DNA of 64,000 nucleotides from Branchiostoma floridae. Its lineage: Eukaryota > Chordata > Leptocardii > Amphioxiformes > Branchiostomatidae. Position numbers and translations under genes: made by a program. Shown here one piece after another: positions 44,501-57,077 of the stretch; within the stretch, counting starts at the first letter, position 1, and each line of letters opens with the position of its first letter. Below the pieces are notes generated by a model that was not told the origin of the DNA, did no database searches, and worked only from the letters and a program-made list of their open reading frames with translations. The stretch is taken from assembly GCF_000003815.2 (NCBI RefSeq), contig NC_049986.1:18503918-18567917 (forward strand). Direction: 5' to 3'.

Positions 44501-45045
44501 AATACAGAATGATTTTTGATGCACGCAGGACTAGTGACTGTGAAGTAGTGTGGATCTTTTTTACTTCCCAAAATGTGAGAAAATGATTGGAGTTAAGTGC
44601 TCCTGACTAGTTTTGTCTGTATTGCTTGTATATATGTTTCTTTGTAATACAAATTTTCCCCCCTTCAATGCCCACAGAGGAAGACACCCCTGAGGAGGAA
44701 AGCTCAGATTCCAGCTCTGAGGACGAATCAGACACAGACACAGACACTTCATCAGGATCTTCTGATTCATCAGAATCCAGCCAATCAGATGAGGAAAATC
44801 TCAGTTCCCATGGAAATGGAAAATCAGCTGACCAATCAGAACAGCAGTCGTCAAAACATGTTACAGAGAGCAGAGATGTGATCACTAGTCAGAAAAATCC
44901 CGTACTTTTAGAAAACAAGATGGATGAAGGGCAAGGAAATGAAAGTTTACAAGTAGAGCAATCTGACAAGGAGTCGCCAGAAGCTTTTGCAGACTCCACC
45001 AGTGTAACCACCAATCAGATTGATAATCCTGAAACTTCCATCTGA
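38585..45045 (+). CDS. ZNHIT6: box C/D snoRNA protein 1 (zinc finger HIT, BCD1)
   Basis: Exons: 38585-38604, 39070-39138, 40192-40298, 40411-40496, 40610-40713, (one missing), 43168-43248, 43509-43589, 44037-44158, 44678-45045; about 346 residues seen. The order and sequence follow ZNHIT6: zinc finger HIT (KCESC..., [20 protein letters not shown]), [59 protein letters not shown], and [17 protein letters not shown]. It ends in a Ser/Asp/Glu-rich acidic tail. Role known for the family: nuclear assembly of box C/D snoRNPs with the R2TP/NUFIP machinery. The 20-nt first exon (MTSVSNR) is chosen because its phase fits and it has a good donor; vertebrate proteins have a much longer N-terminus. The family's exon around the Cys-Trp core should lie in 40714-43167, probably in or beside the N gap. 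Confidence 0.92.
38772..38880. repeat. hairpin repeat in ZNHIT6 intron 1
   Basis: TAGCTGGGGCATCGACGCAA at left is complementary to TTGCGTCGTTGCCCCAGCTA at right. An internal GAAGAAAATCGTAAT is duplicated on the left arm. Size and form suit a miniature element. Confidence 0.75.
40566..40596. repeat. (GATT)n microsatellite
   Basis: Seven or so GATT units immediately before the acceptor of the ZNHIT6 exon at 40610, close enough to overlap the polypyrimidine region. Confidence 0.85.
40840..40939. other. assembly gap (100 N)
   Basis: Exactly 100 N within ZNHIT6, in the interval where one expected exon was not found. Confidence 0.98.
40945..43160. other. ZNHIT6 intron without recognised exon
   Basis: 2.2 kb with a poly-C run at 41418 and a decanucleotide repeat at 42361. 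The frame at 41643-42059 (138 codons) shows no domain and no splice support. Confidence 0.45.
42361..42530. repeat. (CGAAAAGGAA)n repeat with hairpin head
   Basis: GAAAAGGAAC units repeat at 10 bp steps, and CGCACTTTCGG faces CGAAAGTGCG near 42400-42420, so the left part folds on the array. Frames on both strands stay open because of composition only. Confidence 0.8.
43300..43430 (+). mobile_element. tRNA-like SINE head fragment
   Basis: AGAGGTCCTGGGTTTGTATCC resembles a B box, followed by GGCACTTTACATGA. The same order is at 51085-51190 (GGTCCTGGGTTCGAATC ... GGCACTCGGAAAG). Confidence 0.6.
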
Positions 45046-47275
45046 GAAAATAAGATGGTTGACGTTGTAGAAGGCCATGTTGCAAGATAAGAGAACAGGG
45101 AATAACAGCTAAAATAGAAGGCCTAAGATGAAAAAATTTTGTTTGCAATTATGGTCCCTTAGTTCACTTGTGGTTGACCCAAAAAGCAAGGGTCAACAGA
45201 TTTTCGGTCAGGTTTCTTACTTTCAGTACAAATTTTTTTTTAGTGGATACATGCATTACCTGGACTGTAGCACAGTACTAAAATAGCCCAGCATTGGTTA
45301 ACTGCTAGAAAAACTTACAGCATTTATTGTCAATACAATGTTACACACCAACATGAACTTTCATGCTAGAAATAATTTGTAGGTATCATGCGTAAATGTA
45401 TTCCCACAAAACAAAGTTTGATGTGGCTACATGTACATGCACTGAAAAACATGCATGTTGCTTGGAATAATAGTTATTACTTGTCAGATATTGGCTCCAC
45501 ATGTTGTATATAACGTATAAACTGAATATAAACTTGAGCACTTGATGATAGAGTCTTCAATATCTTTCTTTCCATATCATTTTGTACAGGGAAATACACT
45601 CATTCATTAAATGCATATATTACAGTAACTGCTTCCAGGCATTTATTTCAGTCACACATGTACATGTAGTGCATTTCTTTTACTATCAGCCATACATACA
45701 TGTGGTCTTTCTTTTTTCATAAAAATACAATTGTATCGTACCCTTTAATGTCAATATTTCAGTGTGGTACCTGCTGAAATTTTGGGACGTTACAACACTG
45801 CATTGCCAATTGACTAGGAAATAAAATTAAAGAAAACAACTTTTACAACAGTTACATGACTTTCATGTATTCCAACTTCTTGATGAAAAATTTCATTTTT
45901 GTTAAAATGTTTATAGCTGATAAATCCAAAGTAAACTGCTGTATTTGCTAGGGACTATTGAACCCTTAGAATTGTTTGTCAGTATTGTTGCATTTTACAA
46001 CTTGCTTTGGGATATATAAATGCATTTAACATTAGATGTCACAATTTCACAAACAAAAAAACAAAACATTGCAGCGATACTGATGTTCACAAATATATAC
46101 AGATGTTTGCGTGTCTATCACAAGTAAAACTTACCTTATAACACAAATGAACTTAACTTGCTTTGCACGCCTTTCCTACAGTATGTCCAAGCCTTGTCTT
46201 TGTTACCCTTACAGTGCAAATATAGTATATATAGTACATCTATAGGAGGCCACACAGTCGTCATGTCTCGGTTCTTAATTTGAAAAAAAAATGTAGCAAG
46301 TAGGCAAAATTGAGATAAAAACAGAAAAGTCTGTTGCCAATGCCATACTTCTACAATGTACTTTGGAAGAGACATACAAAAGTCATTAAGTATTCTGTAA
46401 ATGCATGAAAATATCCATGGAGCATGTAGCTTATACAATTATAGATACATCAATATATCTGAAAGGACAGACTTTTGAAGAAAATAAACGGGTGAATTCA
46501 AGACCCAAGAAATTAAATTGGCCAGGCCTAAGTGTAGCAGCAGAGTATACAGCTACAAATACAGTAATGCAAGCAGCTCCTGTGCAAGGACTCCAGGGCT
46601 TTAAGGCTATGTACAAGGCTTTTTTTCAACCCTGAGGATCTAGCGTCACAAAATCTCTCCTTTGTTACTTTACATTCGCTCTTTGTCAAGTGCTCTCTCT
46701 CACTTGCATTAGTGATCCAAATACTATACTCATCCTATTGGGACCTACATAGATTGTTTATGTGTAGAGCTACATGAATACATGTATCTGTAGTACTTAA
46801 TGTGCAAGTATACAACCAATAACAGTTGGTATTGTTGTGTTTGTGTCAAGAACAGTACAATGTGCAAATTCTCCAAAATCCAAAATGACAGGATTCCTGA
46901 AGATACAATGTACATGTACTTGATTTCTGGTAAGCCAGCAATATAAGCCATTCGCTTCTGGCTAAAATTGTACAGTTCACAACTTCAGAAGTTCTTGGAG
47001 TCCTGGAAAGCCAGGGGTGGCTACCAATCCTTTCAGGTGACAAAGTTCAGAAGTCACAGAACCTTAAACACTAGAGATCCAGATCCAGATTTGTACAGAT
47101 TCTCCTATATGTAGCACTTCTTAGAAAGGTTCAAAACTCTCAAGACTTGCAGTAACCCAGCAATGCAGCTTAAGCTTGCTTCATGTAAAAACAACTGTTC
47201 CTGGTTCAAACTTTATGAACAACCAGTCCAGGTATATATGGATCTGAACGAATTTTTCAGTGCGATAATTAAGGT
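45046..47275. other. 3' regions of converging ZNHIT6 and PCGF6
   Basis: AT-rich, no further gene seen. An AATAAA at 45820-45825 could end the ZNHIT6 transcript, which would give a long 3' untranslated region. The PCGF6 3' untranslated region occupies the right part. Confidence 0.5.
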
Positions 47276-50200
47276 TCAGAAGTCTCTGGTGTGATCCCCA
47301 GACACAGGGGAGTACTTCCCCACCCTGTAGTGCAGCACAATGAGCCCGTCCACCTTCTGAGCCAGAATCTCTTCCACTGTCTGGAGAGTCAGGCCTCGGT
47401 CGATCACCTCATCGTTACACAGCACATCAACCTGTTGGTAAACAAACAAACAAACACAAACATGGATCAGGGTGTTTCTTTTGGCCTTGGGTAAGAAGGC
47501 TATGTTTCTATGGTTTTGTTTCTTTTATATTTTATGGGTGAACAGAAAGCTATGAACAAATAGTTATAATAATGCGGGAGGTTTCTTCAAGAACGTTGAT
47601 ACGGTTTTGTTTCTTTGTAGGTGATATGTCATTTAAATGTGGGGCCATTGAAAAGTTGGTTCAGGCAAGTGGAAATGACTATGTAGATGTACCAATATGG
47701 CCAGTAAATTTTAGAAAACTTTTACAACTAAAAAAAAACACTGGTATTTCCATTACAATACAGTATGTGACTATAGTGCTTTTGGAAAGTTAAACCAATG
47801 CAAATATAGTTCATTTTTTCCTTACTATGAAATCAAATCACCAAATGAACTTAAATGCATCTACAGTATTTGGTATATCTTGAACTCTGGCAGAATTACG
47901 CCCTTCTTTTACCCCTTAAAATGAGTCCACTAAAAATGTACCTGGAAAGTGTCTGAATCCAACTCCAGTTTCTTCAGCAGGAACTTCTGCACGTGGCCCA
48001 CGGTCGCCTGGTTCGAAACCCGCACATACTTCTTTTTCAGGGGTTTAATCTGGGAAGCCACGCCGGGGTTTGTACCAGAAAACTCCAACAAAAGGGACAC
48101 CTGTGTGGGGAAGAATCAAAAGATTTTAGAAAAACATCCATTAGATGGTTATGTTGATGAAGATTAGACATTCAGGTAATACTATTTGTCAAATAGCAGT
48201 TACTCAAGTAACTAGGTATTATTTTGGAAACAGATAGCATCCACTATCTTTCGTCAGTGACACTGAAGCAATCTGGAAGAAACTAGTCTTCTTTTTTCTA
48301 AACATGAATGCACAAGGGCTGAAGACAATTCTGGATGTCCAATGTAAGACAAAGTCGCAAGCTGAAGACAATTTTGGATTCCAATAAAAAACAAAGGTAC
48401 AGTACAGTGTAAGGTAAAGTCAAGCTGGAGACAATTTGTATTCATTATAGAGGGTTAATTCTATCAATTTGTTGATGTACTTAAGCATCCTTGGACCATT
48501 AAAGGTTAAACTGTCCTGAATTTTAAATGATCATCCAGATGGTCTCACCTGTGAGTCCTCGTACGAAGGCTCCTGATTGGTGGACTTTTGGGCGAGGGGT
48601 TTTCTGATTGGCTTAGGAGGGGGAGGTGGCGGTGTAGGAGGCCGGAGCGGGTATTCTATCCCTCTCTCCTCGTAGAATGTCTTCTCCCTCTTCTTTTCAT
48701 CCTCCTCAAGGGCTGGAAGAAGCTGCAAGATGTATAAGAAGGTTTAAATGCCATCTTGCTAATCTTGAAGGTATCTTTTCACAAAGTCGAGCAAAACAAC
48801 CATCTGTAGGAAGACCTAACCACAGTAAGGAAAAGAACATTTAAGTGGTACAGACATGTGTTACAGTCATAGTTTGGGGACTACCCAAAACCGTCTTGCA
48901 AGGAACCGTCCAGGTAGGAAGGAAAAGGAGTAGGCAAAGATGGGAGGACAGAATATCAGAGAACGGACAGGCTTAACACTAAAACTGAGAAGGGTGCAGA
49001 AAGCTGTGGTGCCCCAATGATCAAGACTAAGGGATAGGGAGAAGATGATCTTTTCTCAAGCTTTCTGCATATCACACAAGATGTTGTGAAGTCAACAGTT
49101 TTGTTGTGAATATAACAACAACAACAAAAATCACATAAAAAGCCAGTGCCATATGTAGTGACAGGTACCTTGTATATGATGTCCTGCAGAGTCCTGTCAG
49201 GCCGGATGTTGTACAGGGGGTTGGTTTCGTGGATAATGACGTTACAGGTAGGACACCTGTGGGATAACGATTAGACATACATTAAGTAAAACATCAGCTA
49301 ATTCCAGGTATTCTCATTAGCAATTAGACATAAATTTAATTGTACATTAGCTAATTCCAGGTATTCTCACGTGGCGTAACTGCACGGTGTTTGGAAAGCA
49401 TGTTGAAGCACTCAATATTTCTATGTCCCATCCAGCACTAGCATTCAATAAAAAAAGAGGCTGGGTTCGCTTGGGTGAAACTTGGGGAAACACAACAGTC
49501 TCATGGAGGCTCTGGTAGTAATCTGTGTTGGTAGTATCATAGTACAATGCTTTGCTTTCTCCCAACAAAAAGGTATACATGGATCAAATTTTCAATGCCC
49601 ACTGTTTAGACCAATCACTTCAGAATGTAAACTCATGAGAGTTACAGGCTCGTGATCTCATTGATATGTAATCTTGCAAATGCAAATATGAATAAAATTG
49701 GTGAAACATTGGAAGAAGGTTTTACTTGAAAACACAACAGTTGTACTTGGAAACACAACAATTTTGTTCTTGAATTACAGCACTAGTGGGACAGCTTACT
49801 CACCTATTACTGAAGTCCAGGTGTTTGAGTAGACAGCTGTGACAGAAGGGATGCAGGCACTCAGTGATGGTGGTGGCATCAATTAGATAACCTATAGTTA
49901 CACAAGAAAAAAAAAACGGTGTTATAATCTGTCATACATGTACCATGCTGTAGTTTAACATGTTTTATGATATATCTATACAGCTGTGAAATAAGGTATG
50001 CAGTCAGTGGATGATGGTTGTTGTGGTTACTACACATCAATAATTCACTTTTAAAAAGCAGACTATTTATCTCCAAGCAAATGTATACAGTATTTCAGTT
50101 TATATACATTTACCACAAACACAGAGTAAGAAATTGTGATAAAATTGTGACAAAGGTAAGTAATGTAGCTATGGACACTTACAAACAAATCAAGAAATTG

Positions 50201-50767
50201 AATAAATGGCTAAAGAATTCACAATAAATCTCAGAATGCTGAACTTTTACCACATGTCAACTCAGGTTTACATGTTGTTCCGGTATCCGCCTTTGTTGTT
50301 TTTTCCCCGGCCATTGACCCCAAAACCGCGCGAAATCATGATCACGCCCTGATCTCCAGGCAGATGTTGGGGTTGCCGATGTTTTATGACAACCGTCCAG
50401 AGAGGCACGGCAGTCAGCAACACGTTACATTGTTCTCCCCAACATCTGCTTGAAGATTAACACCCGCCCAGATGCCATTGTGAAAACATCGTCATGAATA
50501 TGATCCCCCCCCCCTCTAGCTAGCCGATACTGTATATCGAAACAATCTTGACACTTTTAAAACTTTGCGCTCATTTTACAGCAACTATTGAGGGTTAAAA
50601 CAGAGAGTATGGAGTGATATATGAGAATATCGCCCGGAACAAACAACAAGACAATACCAACCTCCACACAGACGACACACGATGTACGGATTCAGGTCAA
50701 TCAGCCGCACTTTCTTCGGCTGCAAGTCTTCCGCCATAAATTTCAAAATGGATTCACAATCCTCCAT
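47276..50767 (-). CDS. PCGF6: Polycomb group RING finger protein 6
   Basis: Six exons in phase, 256 residues: 50662-50767, 49804-49891, 49169-49256, 48549-48722, 47942-48100, 47276-47431. The RING finger is split over the first three exons: [54 protein letters not shown] linker with a run of Pro follows ([11 protein letters not shown]), then the RAWUL ubiquitin-like domain: [59 protein letters not shown]. The TITECLH plus YNIR and SLLLEF/LLVLHY wording fits PCGF6 better than PCGF1, 3 or 5. Family role: partner of RING1/2 in the variant PRC1.6 complex that ubiquitinates histone H2A in the nucleus. Vertebrate PCGF6 has a longer N-terminus; here the start [11 protein letters not shown] lies close to the RING. 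Confidence 0.93.
48845..49040 (+). mobile_element. decayed LINE (non-LTR retrotransposon) 3' end
   Basis: Broken frames read [19 protein letters not shown] and AVVPQ-SRLRDRE, resembling the conserved C-terminal tail of a RTE/CR1-like reverse-transcriptase ORF (QGTVRGxRRRGRPxxRWxDNIxEW; VVPQRPSRLRD). Stops and frameshifts interrupt it. It lies in the PCGF6 intron, opposite in strand. Confidence 0.7.
50352..50457. mobile_element. short hairpin MITE (copy 5, divergent core)
   Basis: ATCTCCAGGCAGATGTTGGG at left and CCCCAACATCTGCTTGAAGAT at right, with TA outside the right end and TG outside the left. The ends belong to the MITE family; the core differs. PCGF6 intron 1. Confidence 0.75.
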
Positions 50768-52718
50768 CTTTTACCGCCTCTGCTTGTTCCGGAAGCATTT
50801 AGGGGTCAAAGAGTCTCCGTGTAAGTGCGGAAGAATCGGGAAATTTGGTCCAAAATTGAAGATATTTCCCCGGAATAGAATCCGAACACACCCACCGGTC
50901 ACGTTGCCGCCATCGCGTCCACGAGAGGTCAAAGGTCAACGTTTAGACCTTTCAATACAAATAGTATCGCCGTATCCTGGCTGACACACACAAATGCGAC
51001 AGGAATACGTATAAATAATCAAATGGAAGAGCGGTGGCGTTGTTGTGGCGGTGTTGTATTTGTGTACTGGTTAAGGCGTTTGACCCAAAGGTCCTGGGTT
51101 CGAATCTCCTAACCGTGGCGTTGTAACAACGTTAACGTTAACGTTACCCTTGGCCGCGGAAAGGCACTCGGAAAGTTCCTCACTTCACTAAGCGGCAAAA
51201 CGTTGGAGGTCCCACATATAGGGCGTTAAATTCAAGTTCATTGTGTGAGGATAGCGACGCCTCGAGCACGTTTAAGAACCCACTAACTTATAGGACTTAT
51301 AGAAAAGAGTAGGGACTTTCCCTGTGTGAGTGGATCAAATAGACCTGTCGGGACGTGTACAAATACTCTTCAGTACAAACATTGTGTGTGTTAAACGCCT
51401 TGAGGCGGTTTACCGGGTATGCAGTACAAACAGACAAATTGTGGTAATGGAAAAGGGAACATTGAAGACAAAGTGTGATGCCGCTACAACCTTACGCATT
51501 TTTACAAGTAAATCGTCAAGCTGTTTCACTTTTCATAACTTCTGCGTCAACGTAAGATAACGTCTGCAGCAACTTTCTAAAACGAGAGTTTAACTCATAT
51601 TGTGACGTCATACATCAGACACCCCACATGCTGGCTCGACGTAACGAATGTCTTTTTGAAGATTCTCCACCTCATTTTTATTCTAGAAGAACGAGATTTC
51701 TTTCCCCACCCTTGGGGTTAAAAGATTCTCCAGCAAACATATCGCGATTAAGAGCGCCCCCAAGCGGTAGGGTTGTATGATTCATTTGGGAACCTGGGAG
51801 ATACTAGTATTTTGCGCTCATTCTGGAATGTCATTTGTGAGTTAACTTCGGTACAGCAGGCAAAATAACAATCCTGTATCATTTTTTTTGTTGAGGTTTG
51901 ATAGTTTACACACACAAAAAATGAGAAAACATCCCGCCGTATGCTTTGGTAATTTATTATGTGACGTTGGTAGGTGCAATAACTTGGTCCAAAGGAATAC
52001 CTTTCACCCAATAAACTTTGCTTGAGCATTTCTTCATTACAACCACATGCATGCCTTGTGTTGGACCAGAATCAAGTGACCTTGTACACCTAACGGTGCT
52101 TTGGTCCATAGCAAAGGACTTCAAAATGATGTCCTTAGTCCGTGGAACGCTTGAATTAGCGGATAGCGCGAGTGGCGTTCCAGAATACCGTACAATAGTT
52201 TAATCGAACAACCGTCTCCATGGTGACAGTTCCATTGTTTACCCGCAGTGTGTTCCACTCACACTCATCTGCTCCGTCAGTTCTACAAGAAGATAAGAGG
52301 CGTGATCTTGTAGTGGGAGATCTTGACTTTGAGCCATACACTGGACTTCAATTGTACAAGATTAATTACCCCCTTCTTGGACGGACGTCAAGAGTTGAGG
52401 AAAACATAGGCACCTCGGAGGACTAGGCTGAAAACAAATCAAACCATCTGCCTGTCAGTCTTTCGGCGGTTATCAGAACGTGTTAGTTAACCCCTCGGGC
52501 GAGGAAAGCAGGGACACCGCCGATCTCAACCAGCGCGGCCGTAAATATCTCAAGACAGGGGATTACTCGGCTGATGACAGGAGGGCTTTACGCTGTGTAA
52601 CAGATCCTGAGAGGTGTGAACTTAGGACACAAAATAGAGAAAGTTAGCGGATCGCTACAAACGTGTGGAATTACTCAAACTGCTCGTGAGCACGTAGCTA
52701 CTAGAAGTTGGCATCATC
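50768..52718. promoter_or_regulatory. upstream region between PCGF6 and the orphan gene
   Basis: The two start codons face away across 1.95 kb. The interval holds a SINE (51040-51430) and no supported gene. Promoters of both genes should lie near the ends; no specific site was identified. Confidence 0.35.
51040..51430 (+). mobile_element. tRNA-derived SINE, near full length
   Basis: ACTGGTTAAGGCG resembles an A box and GGGTTCGAATCTCC a B box, 30-40 bp apart, as in a Pol III promoter. A body follows with GGCACTCGGAAAG, GTTTAAGAACCCAC, AAAAGAGTAGGGACTTTCCC, TACTCTTCAGTACAAAC and TTGAGGCGGTTTACC. Partial copies are at 32640, 36500 and 43300. Confidence 0.75.
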
Positions 52719-55470
52719 ATGACGGACGTCAGAGATGCGGTTCTGTTCATAAGTGAAGAGGACGACAACAGTCCAGTGACAGGAGTAGAAGGTAAGATAA
52801 GTTTACACTTATCAAGTTTAGACAGTCCATGTACTTGGACATGTATAATTTCCTGTGGATAAAATTTTCTCTAGGCCTTGCCGGACGACCACGCAAATCT
52901 TGTTGCTTTTTCTATCAAGTGAACCTATGTAGTATGTCTATTTATTATTTTCTGTGCTAATACTTGATTGGTATACATCGTGTTGTATGTGTATCTGTGT
53001 ATTTGTTTTAGTGTAGGGGAGGGCAGCTTACCCTGTTTTGTCCTCCTTCTACTCTCTATGGAGTTGTACTAAGGAATCTAAAACAACATCAATACAATGG
53101 TGAAATCATAATCGATATCGGCCATACAGCATCGGCTATGGCTAAACATTCTTATCACTGTTGCACCTTTACCTGAAAAATGCCGAGAAACTCAAGGTGT
53201 TTGCAGGGAAACAAATGGTGTTTTGTGCGTTTGGTGCGGCCTAAGCTTTTTGATCCCTGACACGTGCGGGCCATATAACATGTCTTTTGCCCTGCGGCAT
53301 GGAGACATTAATACTCCAACGGAAATAGACGAGGATTAGGGGGAGACAAGGTTGGCGTAAAAATGTAGCCACGGTTAATTCAAACCCTCCTCCGGTTGAA
53401 GGGTGGAGACCTTGAAAACATGACGACTGTAAAGTCCATCTTCGGAGGACTAGTTGACAACATGGCTAGGATTGTAGAGGGGTGAAATTTGTATTCATTG
53501 AATAGAAACAGCACATTGTCAAATGCAGTATGAGAAAATGATACCAGCATTTGAAAGAAAGAACACAAATGTACTCAAAATATTTGATTTGTCTCAGTTA
53601 ATCATGTTTGCCTTTACGGAAGGGAAACATATTGCTTTTGCTCGGTTTCTTCTAACTGACAGTTCATGGTTAGTGGAGGCGTAGCAAACACCTCGTGGCG
53701 TCCTCTTTATTATCATTTCTTTTATTTGAATCTCCATTAGTGTTAAATATCGTTTCACAAATCTTCTTTGAGTCCGTGCTATGCTTTTCACAATTAAGAA
53801 AAATGTAAGAAGCAAAATTTATAAAATATGTATACAGAAAACAAAGCAAAATCAAATGAGGTGACTTAAAAGTAAATGGGAGAGATCAGAGGTCAGGTTC
53901 GATTAGATAATGTAGCGAGTGGCAGGGTAGAGCTGGAAAGGCTTGTCATCATATATGCATATATATACTATATGTATGGTCTGTTTGAGTAAGAATAATT
54001 TTAGCAGTAGTTTATTAGGACAGACCGTATGAAGGCAAAGGTAGACGTTAACGTTATTCATTTTCTTGAAAATTTTGCCTTTCTAGATGTTTCTTTTTAC
54101 CTGTGATCTCTGCTTTGTCTCTGCTATACATAGATTCGGATGATGAAGACAGCGAGTCCCAGACATTGTATACGGTGGACGACATAGAAGAAGGGTTGCG
54201 ACAGTTTGAAAGACAACGCCACGCTGAGGTCACAGATCAAGCGAAGGCACCCGACAGCGAAGTTGCGGAACCGATCTCCATCCTAGAGATGGTGTCCAAG
54301 AACGCACCTGTCGAAGAGAAGTCAGGAGCGCTCCCTAACGGATCAGATCGCTTGTACACCATCGAAGATATCCTGGAGGCTCTGGAGGTGGAAGACAGAC
54401 AGCTGTCGTTGAAGGATGAACAGGAGAAAAACATCAGTATTAGAACGGAGGAGTCTAAGACAACCGCCAAGGCGATGAGAGAGGGATGCAGGAAGCGCAT
54501 GAAGGAAGAGGAGCGTCGCATTCGGAAGCGAACCTGGAGAAAATATAGTCTGGATGACTTGAAGAGCGAGAAGATGATCGCTGGGCTTTCAGAAGAGAAA
54601 CGAGCACCTGTGGAGAAATATGACGCCAAGGAGAAGTTATCTGTTAGGCTTTCACAACTCGGCGGAGATGAGCAAGAACAGATGACTGAATCTGAAGACA
54701 AAACGGCTAAGCTTGTGTCGAGCGCTGAGAAGAACCGTGAGAGAAGAAACGCTTTCTTCTCAAGCGGGATTGTGAAGACATCCGCGGCATCATCTACTCA
54801 TGAGAGTATGGGTGACGTGTCCAAGTCCCTTGTCAGTGAAGCGCAACTCGCGTTGGACGAGAAAGTGTCTGTGGTGCTATCAAGTCAAGATGTTGCAGTA
54901 GGGGACGGCTGTGATAGAAAATGCACGGCGTTTCTCCCAGAAAGGAAAGATGTGATCCCAGTTGCAGGAGAGATCGAGGTCAGCACTTGCAACGTCACTA
55001 CCAACAGTTTCAACTGCCCCCTCACGGAGAAAACGCGACGTATGGTCGTGCATCAGCGCCCTCACCCGACTAGGTGTGACATTGCAGACGTCACAAGGTA
55101 TGAAGACGGGCACAAATGGGTATCCCACGTATCTCACAGCAAGTACGCGAAATGTCAAGCCAAGAGTGCACATGGCAATGGCATCAGGGAGTCGTCGACG
55201 TCAGCTTGCAATCTACTGGGTACATCACCGGAAAATGCAGATGTAAGACCGTCCAAGAATGGTCGGGTTCCCTGCCAAGAGGAAACTCGGACGGAATCAG
55301 ACTCACACAGCCGTTTGGGTTCAGAAGAGATTGACGGATCCGCACATGAGCAAGACATGGACAAAGCGGACTTGAATGCTAAGGGCAAGTTTCGGCGATT
55401 TTTGTCCGGTTTCATGAGGGCTTGCAGACAGCTATGCTGTGTCGCTAGCACTGACAGTTCAGAGGAATGA
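52719..55470 (+). CDS. unrecognised acidic/basic protein with repeated LYT(V/I)xDI motif
   Basis: Two coding exons, 52719-52791 and 54134-55470, phase-matched (GAAG|AT), 469 residues. The ATG opens MTDVRDAVLFISEEDDNSP. No known domain is recognised. A short motif recurs: LYTVDDIEEGLRQFE (about 36-50), LYTIEDILEALEVED (about 97-111) and KYSLDDLKSEK (about 160). The middle is charged and rich in Lys/Glu, likely disordered with helical stretches (RKRMKEEERRIRKRTWRK). The last 30 residues contain a basic amphipathic segment with a Cys cluster (GKFRRFLSGFMRACRQLCC), a possible membrane or acylation site. An AATAAA at 55728-55733 follows. Function unknown; the gene may be lineage-specific. Confidence 0.8.
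52800..54130 (+). other. intron of the orphan gene
   Basis: 1.34 kb between a clean donor (AAGGTAAGATAA) and acceptor (CTGCTATACATAG). No other gene is seen; the antisense frames at 53.4-53.9 kb have no support. Confidence 0.6.
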
Positions 55471-55733
55471 TATTTCCCGTTGAAAGTTGCTGATGACTTA
55501 AAGTTTAACCTGTACATGTTTGAAGTTGAAGTCCATGGCAATCGTTTAAAGCTAGCCTTACAACATTGTCTTTTGATTACTCACAACGTCATGATGAATT
55601 GATGTCAGCATGGTCTTTTCTACAAAGAGGATATTTTCCCCGACAAATACTGTCTATATATAATCCAGGATCATACTGTTACAATCTAACTCAAGTCAAA
55701 TCCAGACTTTGAGATGCTTTGTTTATGAATAAA

Positions 55734-57077
55734 TGGTTCTTTGTTCATGGCATTTGCTTTGTCTTGCACTTGTGTCTGAGTATGTATCACACGCACTTCA
55801 ACCATCAAAATTAAGAAAAAAGGAATTTTGGTTGAGATCCTTGGAACAGAGATCGTAGTCGTCTAGCATTTGTCGACTTAATGTGTTATGACATTTAACC
55901 CTTATCCGAACGTTTGGGGTCCGTTTGGACTCCAGGAGTATTTCAATATCAGCATATTTCAGTAGAAAAGAAATCCTACCACTTGGATGTGGGTTGCGGT
56001 AAGATGTCACAGCACCTGAGCCATGGGACAATCAAGACGCCGGCGGCCTTATCTCTGCACCATAGTACTAATGTAGCAAATATGTCATTAAAAAAACCGG
56101 AAAACCGGTACCCTTGCTTTACCGCTTTCAAGTACAGGTGAGAGGTGACACAACTATCCGTTAATCAGACATGAAAGTCTAGGAAAAGGCTACTTATTTA
56201 CGGGAAGGTAGATTGTCCTTTGTCTGTCTGTTTGGCCGTGTTATCGCAGTTATTTTCCATGTGCATAGAAGAGTGACAAGAACTGAACCGAATCAAAACC
56301 AAGGGACAGACACATGAATAATGTGAAGCGAAACCTGATTTACAGAAATGTTTTATTAGGTTTGTTCAAACCAAGGCCGTTTGACCGCTTCTAGGTATTG
56401 AATTGAATGAATAGAATAAATGGTAGAAAACTATTTAGGTACGAGATACAGCTCAACTAATTAACTACAATTAAACAAGGCATACGAGAAACTCTAGATG
56501 TCTCACGTAGTCGCGAGACCTTCGAACACTTGTTGTCCCAATGGATAACATAATTCATTTGTGGTAAATGGATGAAATTTCATGCATTACATGCATGTGT
56601 AAGGTAGTTTTGTATGCATTATGTAGATATGCAAGTCATTTGCATAATTGAAAAATTGAATGTAATAATGGAATTGAAAACTTTCGAACATACAAAGGAA
56701 ATGTCTTTACACATGCAATGTATGTAATGTAATCATGCTAATTGCAACATTACTGCACATCAATGTTACATCGATGAAACAATAAATACAGAGTGGCTGA
56801 AAAAATATCATGGATGTATTGGGGCTTGACAGACCGCAGTCATACTCCAAACTGTAATCATATTTCCACGTACTTCCTTATATGGACCTGTGACGTCAGT
56901 AGCTCTGCCTTTCTTGAGTGACACTGTTCATGACAATATAAGTACGTGACTGTGCGGTTGGCTTGAGGTTTTCCACTACTATTTGCCTACTGTTTACGGC
57001 ATAACGCACCATTATATAGATAATGCTAATAGCCCATAATTGTTCATCATCTACAACTTCTGATCATAGATGAGATC
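55734..57077. other. intergenic, no gene seen
   Basis: AT-rich sequence between the orphan gene's poly(A) signal and the stop codon of the minus-strand TPR gene. It includes the TPR gene's probable 3' untranslated region. Confidence 0.5.

Noticed and set aside
44607-44885. Minus-strand Ser-rich frame
   Set aside because: Antisense of the acidic tail exon of ZNHIT6.
51060-51115. Possible tRNA gene with A and B boxes
   Set aside because: No acceptor stem or anticodon arm can be folded, and the sequence continues into a repeated SINE body.
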